Origin: Promethearchaeota archaeon
GTDB lineage: Archaea; Asgardarchaeota; Lokiarchaeia; Sigyniarchaeales; SOKP01
Direction: 5' to 3'
Assembly: GCA_016840695.1 (NCBI GenBank)
Contig: JAEORV010000012.1
Location: 1-11,675, forward strand
DNA length: 11,675 nt
Position numbers and translations under genes: made by a program. Under the pieces are notes generated by a model, which was not told the origin of the DNA, did no database searches, and saw only the letters and a program-made list of their open reading frames with translations. Below are positions 1 through 7,209 of this stretch, piece after piece; position 1 is the stretch's first letter; every line of letters starts with the position of its first letter.

Positions 1-9
1 TTTAATTTG

Positions 10-24
10 ATACTTTATATTAAT
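10..24 (+). promoter_or_regulatory. possible TATA region of the cofC-like gene
   Basis: An AT-only stretch (ACTTTATATTAATT region) lies about 15 to 25 bases before the ATG at 36. That spacing fits an archaeal TATA box feeding a leaderless or nearly leaderless transcript, and there is no GGAGG-like site before the ATG. The window begins just upstream, so a BRE element or an upstream gene cannot be judged. The region is AT-rich throughout, so this is weak evidence. Confidence 0.3.
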
Positions 25-35
25 TCAACTTTTCC

Positions 36-764
36 ATGAGTGTTTTACTAATCCCCATCGCTCCCTTGTCAAGGGCAAAATCGCGCCTTGAAAATTATTT
101 TTCACGAGAACAAATAAAGGACTTTACGATGGCCATGTTCAAGGATTTGGGGACTACGCTTTTAAACGTGGATTGTTTCGAAAAAAAAATCGTGTACTGT
201 GCAAGCGATGAAATTTTAGAAATCGCCGATGATTTTAATCTAATTGGCGTGAAAGAAGAGCTAACAGATGCTAAATCTACGTTTGACGCTGTCATTTCTA
301 GAATGAATGATTTTGCCATTAAAAAGTTTAACGCTAACGGGACCATCATTGCATTCTTAGATGTTATCTTGATTACCGCTAAAAATTTTTACGAAATTAA
401 CGAACTCTTGAAAAATAATAAATTAGTCGTTTGTCCTGCCATTCATTCTGCGGGAATCTCCATTTTTGGCAGGAAGCCTCCCAATATCATAGAGCCGTGT
501 TTCTCTGATCCTGATATTCCTTCCTTAAGCTTGCTGCTTAACAACGCAAGAGAAAAGGGTATTGAGGAAATTGCGGTTTACGATTCTTTTCGGGCGGGTT
601 TTGACATCGACATCCCGGAGGATTTATTACTGGCGTACGAATACTTGAAAATATTCGATTTAACGCACACCTATACCTACAAATTCTTAAAAAACAACTT
701 GAAATCGTCGTTACAAAAAAAAGATGCAACCAACAATCGAAAGTTTAAGAGCTTGAAAAATTAA
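36..764 (+). CDS. cofC: CofC-like 2-phospho-L-lactate guanylyltransferase (F420 biosynthesis)
   Basis: This 242-residue protein resembles CofC, a MobA-like nucleotidyltransferase that activates 2-phospholactate (or phosphoenolpyruvate) with GTP to build the side chain of coenzyme F420 in the cytosol. Visible family marks are the N-terminal nucleotide-binding segment IPIAPLSRAKSRL (residues 6-18), the AxxGxxxxGRKPP region (135-149), and the C-terminal GFDIDIPEDL (188-197), which matches the family's FDxDTPEDL. The usual acidic metal-binding motif, normally close to PADLPL, is here AFLDVILI (106-113): the Asp (109) is kept but both prolines are lost. A Lys/Asn-rich tail of about 25 residues follows the last family motif. 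The gene ends in TAA two bases from the end of the convergent coiled-coil gene. Assignment to CofC rather than another MobA-like enzyme is likely but rests on motifs only. Confidence 0.72.
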   Translation: MSVLLIPIAPLSRAKSRLENYFSREQIKDFTMAMFKDLGTTLLNVDCFEKKIVYCASDEILEIADDFNLIGVKEELTDAKSTFDAVISRMNDFAIKKFNANGTIIAFLDVILITAKNFYEINELLKNNKLVVCPAIHSAGISIFGRKPPNIIEPCFSDPDIPSLSLLLNNAREKGIEEIAVYDSFRAGFDIDIPEDLLLAYEYLKIFDLTHTYTYKFLKNNLKSSLQKKDATNNRKFKSLKN

Positions 765-766
765 GT

Positions 767-2008
767 TTAAAACGAAAATGTGATGTTTATTTTTACCTGC
801 TCTCCCAGAGTTTCCTCAATTAATTTCTGAAACTCTTCTCTTTCATTTTTTAAAGAAGCTAAATATCTCATGTAATCGCTGTTTTTTTTATTCAAATCGT
901 TCTCAAGATGTTCCAACTTTGCAGTGTTAAGAGCAATCTTATTTTTAACATCGTCGAGTTGTTCTGCCAGTCCAGCTTTAGAAATTTTTATTTCAATTTC
1001 TTTTATTTTAGCCTTTATCTGGTTGATTTTTTCAATTTCTGCATGTAATACTTTCTCATCAAAGATAGTATTTATATGCTCGATGGTCTTGTCTTTTTTA
1101 TCTGATTTAAGATTTAACTTATTTTCTTCTAAGGCGTGCCGTAATTTGACTAATAAGCTGGAGAATTTTGCTAAATCCTTACTATCGTTCGTTAATGCTC
1201 TAATAGGATTTTTTAAAAAGTCTCTCAAATAATTTAAGTTAATTCCGGGTACGTGAATGGTCTCTCTTTCCAATTCGACTTTCATTTTTTTTAATGCCTT
1301 TTTAAAGCTAAGTTGGTCGTTAATTTTTATTCTTAGCTGGAATAATCTATTTTTTTCCATTTCAAGTTGTTTAAATAAGGGGTTTTTCTCGAGTTCCATC
1401 AACTCCGAGTTCAAGGCTTCTTGATTTTTATTTCTTTCTTCAAGCTCCTCTTCAAAAGCATCCAAATCGACTTTAGCGTGTTCAATATTTTCTTTTAAAG
1501 TAAATAATTTTGGCGTTTTCTTTTTTACTAATTCCTCTGCATTTTTCACATCTCCGTATTTCTTTCGTAAAAATTCATCAAAGAGACTTAATCTTTTCCG
1601 AAGTTTACGTGATAAATATTCCAATTCTTTTATCTGAGGTTGTACTTCTTTTTTGAACTTGGGTAAAGATTTTTTTGCAATATCATTGATGGTTTGAAAT
1701 AATTTTTTATTACTATTTAAAAGCTTTATCAAATTATCGTAATATATTTCATCATCGCCTGGAATCTCAATATCGTCAATTTCTTTGGTGATTCTATCTG
1801 TAAAGAAATTTAAAGACCTTAATGCTTTATCTCCGATTTTTCTTTCGCCCCCTGCATCTTGGAAGTGCTCGACACTCCTTCTAAGTTCGTTTAAACCGTT
1901 ATAAATCTCTTGAACTAATTTTTTTACAGCCTTTTTAATTTTAGAATAAAGAGCGTTAACTTTCTCATTGTAAAAATCCTCTAATTCTTCTAATTCGACT
2001 TCGACCAT
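767..2008 (-). CDS. coiled-coil protein of unknown function, downstream of serS
   Basis: This 413-residue, Lys/Glu/Leu-rich protein has no signal peptide, membrane segment, Cys motif or nucleotide-binding loop. Most of it (roughly residues 1-60, 85-230 and 300-400) reads as heptad-type amphipathic helix, with a break around residues 240-275. It ends in a short beta-like tail (VKINITFSF). SMC-like or prefoldin-like scaffolds look similar in composition, but there is no Walker A or ABC signature, so it is not an SMC ATPase. The ATG at 2006-2008 is preceded by a weak AGGA. The gene starts 30 bases after the serS stop on the same strand, so the two may be co-transcribed. The function is not recognised. 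Confidence 0.8.
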   Translation of the reverse strand: MVEVELEELEDFYNEKVNALYSKIKKAVKKLVQEIYNGLNELRRSVEHFQDAGGERKIGDKALRSLNFFTDRITKEIDDIEIPGDDEIYYDNLIKLLNSNKKLFQTINDIAKKSLPKFKKEVQPQIKELEYLSRKLRKRLSLFDEFLRKKYGDVKNAEELVKKKTPKLFTLKENIEHAKVDLDAFEEELEERNKNQEALNSELMELEKNPLFKQLEMEKNRLFQLRIKINDQLSFKKALKKMKVELERETIHVPGINLNYLRDFLKNPIRALTNDSKDLAKFSSLLVKLRHALEENKLNLKSDKKDKTIEHINTIFDEKVLHAEIEKINQIKAKIKEIEIKISKAGLAEQLDDVKNKIALNTAKLEHLENDLNKKNSDYMRYLASLKNEREEFQKLIEETLGEQVKINITFSF

Positions 2009-2038
2009 TATTTGTCCTATTTTTTAATTCAATTATAT

Positions 2039-3328
2039 TTATTTTGAGGCATTAATAATCTTTTTGCCATTCATGTATTTTTGAAGTACTTTAGGAATTG
2101 AGACAGAACCATCCTCGTTTTGATAATTTTCCAAGATACAACAAATCGTGCGTTCCGTAGCAATTGCCGTCGAGTTTAATGTGTGTACGATTTGTTTTTT
2201 CTCAGATGTTCCAACCTTTCCCATGCGAATTTTTAATTTTCTACCTTGATAATCTAAACAATTGCTACACGAAACAAGTTCTCGATAGTTTTCTGCCGCG
2301 GGAAACCACGCTTCAAGATCGTATTTCTTTGCCGCATTATCGTTTAATTCCCCTGAGGCTATGTTTACAACCCTATATGGAAGTTCCAATTGCTTGTATA
2401 TTTCTTCGGCGTTAGCAATGAGTTCTTCGTGGAGTTCCCACGATTCTTCCGGTTTTGAAAATATAAATTGTTCAATTTTTTCAAATTGATGGATTCTAAA
2501 TATCCCTAAGGTGTCCTTTCCATGCGATCCGGCTTCTCTTCTAAAGCACGATGATACTCCTGCATATTTGAGTGGTAGTCGTTCTGGTTCAAGAATCTCG
2601 TCGTAATGAAAAGCAGCTATGGTTTGTTCCGATGTTGCAATCATGTATAAATCCTCATCGTGTATTTTGTATAATTGTTCTTCGAAGTCAGCTAGCTCTG
2701 CCGCTGCTTTAATTACTTCGTACTTGATGAAAAAAGGCGTCCACATGGGAGTAAATCCCTTATTTTCTAAAATATCTAATGCAAATTTCAAAAGGGCGAG
2801 GTTTAGCATTACCAAATCGCCTTTTAAATAGTAGAACCTCGATCCAACCACTTCTGAGGCTTTTTTCGTGTCCGCTCCTCCTGTTGTTTCAATCAATTTC
2901 ACGTGGTTTAACGGTGTAAAATTGAATTTTGGGATTTTTCCAATTGTTCTTTCTATTCCATTCCCTTCTTCTGTTTCTGCGATTGGTACTGATTCGTGTA
3001 TAATGTTTCCTACAACATATCGGTATTCGTCTCTCAACTGCTCATATTGTTTCTTTTTTTGTTCGAACTCCTCTTGTTGTATTTTTAGCTCTTTAACTTC
3101 TTGTTTCAACTCTTCAGCTTTCTCTTTTTCTCCAGCCTTAATTAACTTTCCTATTTCTGGATTTAACTTGTTAAGTTTCTGCCTTACGTCTTCGTACTTC
3201 TTTAGCGCTTCTCTTAATTTTTCATCGAATTCCAGCACTTTCTTCGCATTCGTAGGATCTTTAAACCTTTTTTTCTCTGAATCGATAATTTTTTCTAAAT
3301 TTGTTCGGAACAATTCAATATCAAGCAC
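2039..3328 (-). CDS. serS: seryl-tRNA synthetase (standard class II type)
   Basis: Cytosolic enzyme that charges tRNA-Ser, and also tRNA-Sec with serine as the first step of Sec synthesis. The 429 residues match the usual length. Residues 1-110 form the antiparallel coiled-coil arm that grips the tRNA long arm. The catalytic core shows the serine-site TSE (232-234), motif 2 with FRREAG (262-267) followed by FRIHQFEKIEQF (277-288), and motif 3 with the ATERTICCILENYQ segment containing the ATP-binding Arg393. It is the common SerRS and not the rare methanogen-type enzyme. The start is GTG (3326-3328), supported by a GAGGG ribosome site about 10 bases upstream and by the family N-terminus MLDIELFR. 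The downstream coiled-coil gene follows closely. Its presence beside selenoprotein genes is fitting but may be coincidence. Confidence 0.97.
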   Translation of the reverse strand: MLDIELFRTNLEKIIDSEKKRFKDPTNAKKVLEFDEKLREALKKYEDVRQKLNKLNPEIGKLIKAGEKEKAEELKQEVKELKIQQEEFEQKKKQYEQLRDEYRYVVGNIIHESVPIAETEEGNGIERTIGKIPKFNFTPLNHVKLIETTGGADTKKASEVVGSRFYYLKGDLVMLNLALLKFALDILENKGFTPMWTPFFIKYEVIKAAAELADFEEQLYKIHDEDLYMIATSEQTIAAFHYDEILEPERLPLKYAGVSSCFRREAGSHGKDTLGIFRIHQFEKIEQFIFSKPEESWELHEELIANAEEIYKQLELPYRVVNIASGELNDNAAKKYDLEAWFPAAENYRELVSCSNCLDYQGRKLKIRMGKVGTSEKKQIVHTLNSTAIATERTICCILENYQNEDGSVSIPKVLQKYMNGKKIINASK

Positions 3329-3367
3329 ACTTTATTCCCTCTCAATCATTTACTGAATTAATTATTG

Positions 3368-3376
3368 ATATAATAT
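3368..3376 (-). promoter_or_regulatory. possible TATA box of serS
   Basis: Read on the minus strand the stretch is CATATTATATC, about 40 bases before the GTG start. A transcript start some 25 bases downstream would give a short leader that still includes the GAGGG ribosome site. The 116-bp gap 3329-3444 otherwise holds only AT-rich sequence, including the hairpin at 3400-3418 (TTTATTTT/AAAATAAA with a 3-base loop). Confidence 0.35.
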
Positions 3377-3436
3377 GAATAATTAGATAATATTACTAAT
3401 TTATTTTTTGAAAATAAAATCAAATTGATAAATTAG

Positions 3437-3443
3437 AAAAAAA
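3437..3443 (-). terminator. T7 run after the Cys hdr operon
   Basis: On the minus strand seven T residues follow immediately after the UGA stop of the 63-residue gene. Archaeal RNA polymerase terminates at short oligo-T tracts, so this is a reasonable end for the HdrD-HdrA-MvhD operon. An A/T-only hairpin (3400-3418) lies just beyond. Confidence 0.4.
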
Positions 3444-3444
3444 T

Positions 3445-3636
3445 TCACTCGTGAGATATTCTCTCGTTAATTGTTGAGCGCAATAAAGCAGTCTTAATCT
3501 TTCTCTTGTCATATCCAACCATATCGATGATTCGCATGATTTTAATGCGTTTACTCTTCCCTTTTAAACCTTCTTCTGCCATGAACTCGTTAGCAAAAAT
3601 TTCTTTCTCTGACTTTTCCGACATGATTGATTTCAT
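3445..3636 (-). CDS. small basic protein of unknown function, last gene of the Cys hdr operon
   Basis: This 63-residue reading frame lies 22 bases after the mvhD stop on the same strand and just before a T7 terminator-like run, which places it at the end of the hdr operon. It is rich in Lys, Arg, Glu and Ile, has no Cys, no membrane segment and no recognisable motif. The C-terminal half (about 28-63) reads as basic amphipathic helix. Two ATG codons are possible, at 3636 and 12 bases further in (residue 5); neither has a clear ribosome site. It ends in UGA, and reading through would add only three residues before UAA. It could be a small subunit or regulator of the complex, or a chance frame; position is the main argument for it. 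Confidence 0.5.
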   Translation of the reverse strand: MKSIMSEKSEKEIFANEFMAEEGLKGKSKRIKIMRIIDMVGYDKRKIKTALLRSTINERISHE

Positions 3637-3658
3637 TAATGTTTTGTAGGTAAAAAAT

Positions 3659-4096
3659 TTAATTAGATTTTTTAAAAGGACCTAATTTTTTAATTTGATT
3701 CGTGAACTCAGTCACTACTTCTGACCACCGTTTGCCTTCAGAAGCACTAACCCATTCTAATCTAACTCGTTTCTCGTCAATTCCTAATTGCTTGATTATG
3801 ATTTTATGTAATTTCTTGAATCTTTCGTCCGTGTATTCGTTCCCAGAAATGTAGTGGCAATCTCCAATGTGACACCCACTTAGAAGCACGCCGTCAGCTC
3901 CATCTTTTAACGCTTTCAAGAGGAAGGTAGGATCAACTCTTCCCGAGCACATGACTCGAATGATCCTGATGTTTGGAGGATACTGAAATCGTGAAACTCC
4001 CGCTAAATCTGCGCCGGCGTACGAACACCAGTTACAACAAAACGTCACGATGTTAGGCTCCCATTCCTTGCTTGCTTTTTTTTTAGATTTTGACAT
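3659..4096 (-). CDS. mvhD: MvhD family [2Fe-2S] electron-transfer subunit, cysteine form
   Basis: MvhD is the small adaptor that docks a hydrogenase (or formate dehydrogenase) to HdrA and carries one [2Fe-2S] cluster. The 145-residue protein shows the family Cys pattern: FCCNWC (Cys20, 21, 24), VMCSGR (Cys50) and SGCHIGDCHY (Cys75, Cys80). An N-terminal Lys-rich stretch precedes the domain. The ATG lies three bases after the UGA stop of hdrA, with GGGAGG at 4108-4113 as a good ribosome site inside the end of hdrA. It is in the same frame as hdrA, separated only by UGA and one Lys codon, so a fusion would form if that UGA were decoded. The Sec-containing counterpart is at 10870-11289. Confidence 0.93.
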   Translation of the reverse strand: MSKSKKKASKEWEPNIVTFCCNWCSYAGADLAGVSRFQYPPNIRIIRVMCSGRVDPTFLLKALKDGADGVLLSGCHIGDCHYISGNEYTDERFKKLHKIIIKQLGIDEKRVRLEWVSASEGKRWSEVVTEFTNQIKKLGPFKKSN

Positions 4097-4099
4097 CTT

Positions 4100-4102
4100 T
4101 CA
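4100..4102 (-). other. UGA stop between in-frame hdrA and mvhD
   Basis: The Cys-type hdrA ends in UGA. The next codons in the same frame are AAG and then the ATG of mvhD, so this UGA is the only barrier to a continuous 1182-residue HdrA-MvhD product. The GGGAGG ribosome site just before it argues for normal stop and re-start. The genome evidently decodes some UGA codons as Sec, so leaky decoding is possible. No Cys counterpart is known to me at this linker position. Confidence 0.6.
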
Positions 4103-7100
4103 CGCGTCCTCCCTTGTTTCGATTTTTTCTAATAAATAGGAATCTATCATGGTATTTATCTGGTTAAAATCGTAATGTTTGACTGAGATAGCTCCTACAG
4201 GGCAGGTGGCTGCACAAGTTCCACATCCCTTGCATAAAGCTGAATTTATTGACGATTTTTTAATGGTCATGCTGATGTCTTCGAATTCCATTATTTCTTC
4301 CGTAAGGCTTATAGCATTATAGGGGCACACATCAACGCACTTACCGCACCCTATGCATTTTTCTGGAATAACTGCTGCTACTAATCCGGATGTCGTGATT
4401 TTATCAGCACTTAAGAAACGACTTGCTCTTCCTGCTGCGCCGTTTGCTTGCGCTATTGAATCTTGAATGTTTTTTGGCCATTGAGCGCAACCACATAGAA
4501 ATATTCCATCTGTAGCGAAATCTAAAGGTCTCAATTTCACGTGAGCTTCCAAAAAAAATCCGTTTTTGTCTAATGGGACTTTCAGCATCATTGCCAATTC
4601 CTTTAGATTATCTGCTGGCACCATTGGAGTTGCAAGCACGAGTAAATCGGTTTCAAATTCCATATTGTCCTGTAAATTCGTATCAAACATTTTTATCCCG
4701 TACTTTTCTGGCTTGTTGCCTTTTTTCTTGATTTCTGGTAATCTCTCTAAATCATATCTCAAGAAAATCGCATCTTTTCTCCTTTCTCGGTAATAATCTT
4801 CAAATTCTTTCTTAGCCATTTGAAGGTCCCTGTAGAGTACCACGATTTCGAGATCTGGTTTTAATTCTTTCAGAATCTTCACGTTCTTAATTGATGTTGC
4901 GCAACAGATATTTGAACAATATGTTATTCCTTTTTTCTGCCGGGCATTAACGCATAACATTATCGTAACGCGCTTTACACCATCAAGCCACGATTTATCT
5001 TTTCCATTTAACCTTTGTTCTAATTCCATTTGAGTGATAACATTTGTGTTTTTCTCGTTATATTCAAACAATCCATCAGGTTTGTGTTCTTGTCCACCAG
5101 TTGCGACAATAATGGTACCAATTTTTAATTCTTGAACTTTATTGTCTGAATCTAAAATCGAAACGTCGTAATTTCCAACATATCCTTTAATGCTTTCTAT
5201 CTTGGCGTTTAGAAATAATTGAATGTTATTGTTTTTCTCAACTTTATCTTTGGTTTCGTTCAGTAATTCCGACGCGTTCTTGTGAACCGGGTAAAGCACA
5301 TTCAGGTATTTTAAATTTCCTCCTAATTCCTTTTCCTTTTCGACCAAGTAGGTCTTGAATCCTTGATTGGCAGTGTTTAACGCCGCACTCATGCCTGAAA
5401 TGCCGCCTCCAATAACTAAAGCAGTGTGAGTTATGTCAATTTTGTGCTCCATCTGGGGTTGCAATAACCTTGATTTTGAAACGTGCATTCTAATCAGGTC
5501 GATGGCCTTTTCTGTTGCGGCTTCCTTTTCAGTCATGTGAACCCAAGAACACTGATCGCGTATATTCACGAGCTCAAAAAGGTATTTATTCAATCCTGCT
5601 TCTTGGCATGTTTCTTGAAATAGCGACTCGTGCGTTCTTGGAGTGCATGATGCGACTATGAATCTATTTAAATCGTGTTCGGCGATTAATTCTTTAATTC
5701 TAATTTGTGAATCAGAAGAGCACGAATATAAGTTTGCCTCGCACACTACCACATTTGGCAAGGTTTTCACGTATTCTGCAACCTTCGGAACATCAACATA
5801 ATTCCCTATGTTTATTCCACAATGGCATACCATGACACCGATTCGGGGTTCGTCTGTTAATTTCACTTGTTTTTCTGCTATCTCAAACACTTTTTCTTTC
5901 ACCTGCGTGTATTTGACAGAACTCAATTGGTCAGCGATTTGCGCGGCTACTCCACTGGCGTCAGCAACGGTCTCTGGAATGTCCATTGGACCTTGACAAA
6001 ATCCACATAAATACACGCCATCTCTTGAAGAAGATAATTTCTCAAAATAAGACTTTTCTTGAAAGAAGTTATATCTATCCAAATCAATATTTAAAGCTGC
6101 TCCTAACTCTTTAACTCCTTTTGAAGGAACTAATGGCGATTGCAGTACTACTAGATTTGCTCGAAACACTTTAAATTCTCCAGATTTGAGGTCTTCGTAG
6201 CGAATGATTAAATCGTTCGTTTCGGGATCTTCTTCTATGGTACTTATTTTGGACTGAAAATATATCACTCCATATTCTTCTTGTGCTCTTTGGGTAAATT
6301 CGTAGAAATTTTTACCATAAGCCCGAATATCGTGTCTAAAAACGTAGCAACTTGAGTTTTCAGAATGTTCTTGAGTGATAATCGCTTGCTTTGCAGTGTA
6401 AGTACAACAAACGCTGGAACAGAAGGGGACGTCTTCGTGCAAATCTCTCGAACCAGCGCATTGAATGAAAGCAATTACTTCAGGCTCTTTTTCATCGCTT
6501 AATCTAATAACATGTCCACCAAACGGACCAGAAGCGCATAAAATTCTTTCATATTCTAAACCACTGACAACATTTTTAAAACGATATCCCCATCTTGAAG
6601 ATAATTTCTCGGCAGGCATTTCGAATCCAGTCGCAACTACCACCGCTCCGACTTTAATATCAAATTCTTGCGGTTGTTGCTCGAAATCTATCGCGTCCGC
6701 AGGGCAGGCTTTTTTACATACCTGACAAACTCCTTTGGTTAGGTATAAGCACATTTCTGAGTCGATCAAGTAAATTGGAGGGACTGCCTGTGGAAAGGGT
6801 ATATATGCCGATTTTCTCTTACCTATGTTCATTTCAAATGGATTTGGAGCCATTATTTTTGGACACTTTGCTGCGCACTCTCCACAACCTTTACACTTTT
6901 CCTCGTCGATATATCGGGGTTTTTTAAGGATTGTTGCCGTAAAATTACCAGGATCCCCAGTAACTTTCAACACTTCATGATAAGTCATTAATTCTATGTT
7001 TGGATTTCTAAAAACTTCGACCATTTTTGGCGCGAGAATACATAAAGAACAATCCAACGTTGGAAATGTTTTATCTAATTGTGCCATTCTCCCACCTATA

Positions 7101-7207
7101 GAAGGAGTCTTCTCTACTAAATAAACTTTAAAACCTAATTCTGTCAAATCTAACGAGATTTGAATTCCTGCTATTCCTCCACCAATTACTAACACGGAAC
7201 CTTCCAT
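4100..7207 (-). CDS. hdrA: HdrA-like flavoprotein with two FAD modules, cysteine form
   Basis: Cytosolic FAD and iron-sulfur subunit of heterodisulfide-reductase-type complexes, the electron-bifurcating core. The 1035 residues contain two HdrA-type modules. Module 1: FAD-binding VIGGGIAG (7-14), FPTLDCSLC (48-56), an inserted ferredoxin pair (Cys105/108/111/115 and Cys153/161/164/168), and the C...FCSSVCC region (250-268). An HdrA N-domain follows, with VCHC (460-463), SCSS (495-498) and ASCTP (519-523). Module 2: FAD-binding VIGGGISG (598-605), YCSNICC (763-769), and a C-terminal ferredoxin pair (Cys951/954/957/961 and Cys992/995/998/1002). Module 2 lacks the FPTxDCSxC cysteines, having YPVHKN there, and lacks an inserted ferredoxin. 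The methanogen HdrA is about 650 residues, so this is the elongated tandem type. GGAGG at 7218-7222 precedes the ATG, two bases after the upstream HdrD-like gene. It ends in UGA. Confidence 0.95.
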   Translation of the reverse strand: MEGSVLVIGGGIAGIQISLDLTELGFKVYLVEKTPSIGGRMAQLDKTFPTLDCSLCILAPKMVEVFRNPNIELMTYHEVLKVTGDPGNFTATILKKPRYIDEEKCKGCGECAAKCPKIMAPNPFEMNIGKRKSAYIPFPQAVPPIYLIDSEMCLYLTKGVCQVCKKACPADAIDFEQQPQEFDIKVGAVVVATGFEMPAEKLSSRWGYRFKNVVSGLEYERILCASGPFGGHVIRLSDEKEPEVIAFIQCAGSRDLHEDVPFCSSVCCTYTAKQAIITQEHSENSSCYVFRHDIRAYGKNFYEFTQRAQEEYGVIYFQSKISTIEEDPETNDLIIRYEDLKSGEFKVFRANLVVLQSPLVPSKGVKELGAALNIDLDRYNFFQEKSYFEKLSSSRDGVYLCGFCQGPMDIPETVADASGVAAQIADQLSSVKYTQVKEKVFEIAEKQVKLTDEPRIGVMVCHCGINIGNYVDVPKVAEYVKTLPNVVVCEANLYSCSSDSQIRIKELIAEHDLNRFIVASCTPRTHESLFQETCQEAGLNKYLFELVNIRDQCSWVHMTEKEAATEKAIDLIRMHVSKSRLLQPQMEHKIDITHTALVIGGGISGMSAALNTANQGFKTYLVEKEKELGGNLKYLNVLYPVHKNASELLNETKDKVEKNNNIQLFLNAKIESIKGYVGNYDVSILDSDNKVQELKIGTIIVATGGQEHKPDGLFEYNEKNTNVITQMELEQRLNGKDKSWLDGVKRVTIMLCVNARQKKGITYCSNICCATSIKNVKILKELKPDLEIVVLYRDLQMAKKEFEDYYRERRKDAIFLRYDLERLPEIKKKGNKPEKYGIKMFDTNLQDNMEFETDLLVLATPMVPADNLKELAMMLKVPLDKNGFFLEAHVKLRPLDFATDGIFLCGCAQWPKNIQDSIAQANGAAGRASRFLSADKITTSGLVAAVIPEKCIGCGKCVDVCPYNAISLTEEIMEFEDISMTIKKSSINSALCKGCGTCAATCPVGAISVKHYDFNQINTMIDSYLLEKIETREDA

Positions 7208-7209
7208 TA

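Noticed and set aside
767..2008. The coiled-coil protein as an SMC or Rad50 ATPase.
   Set aside because: It has no Walker A, ABC signature, Walker B, hinge or zinc hook; only composition and heptads are shared.
3445..7207. A general code change with UGA read as Trp or Gly.
   Set aside because: The Cys hdrA and the 63-residue gene end naturally in UGA, tryptophan is encoded by TGG throughout, and the internal UGA codons sit only at Cys positions.
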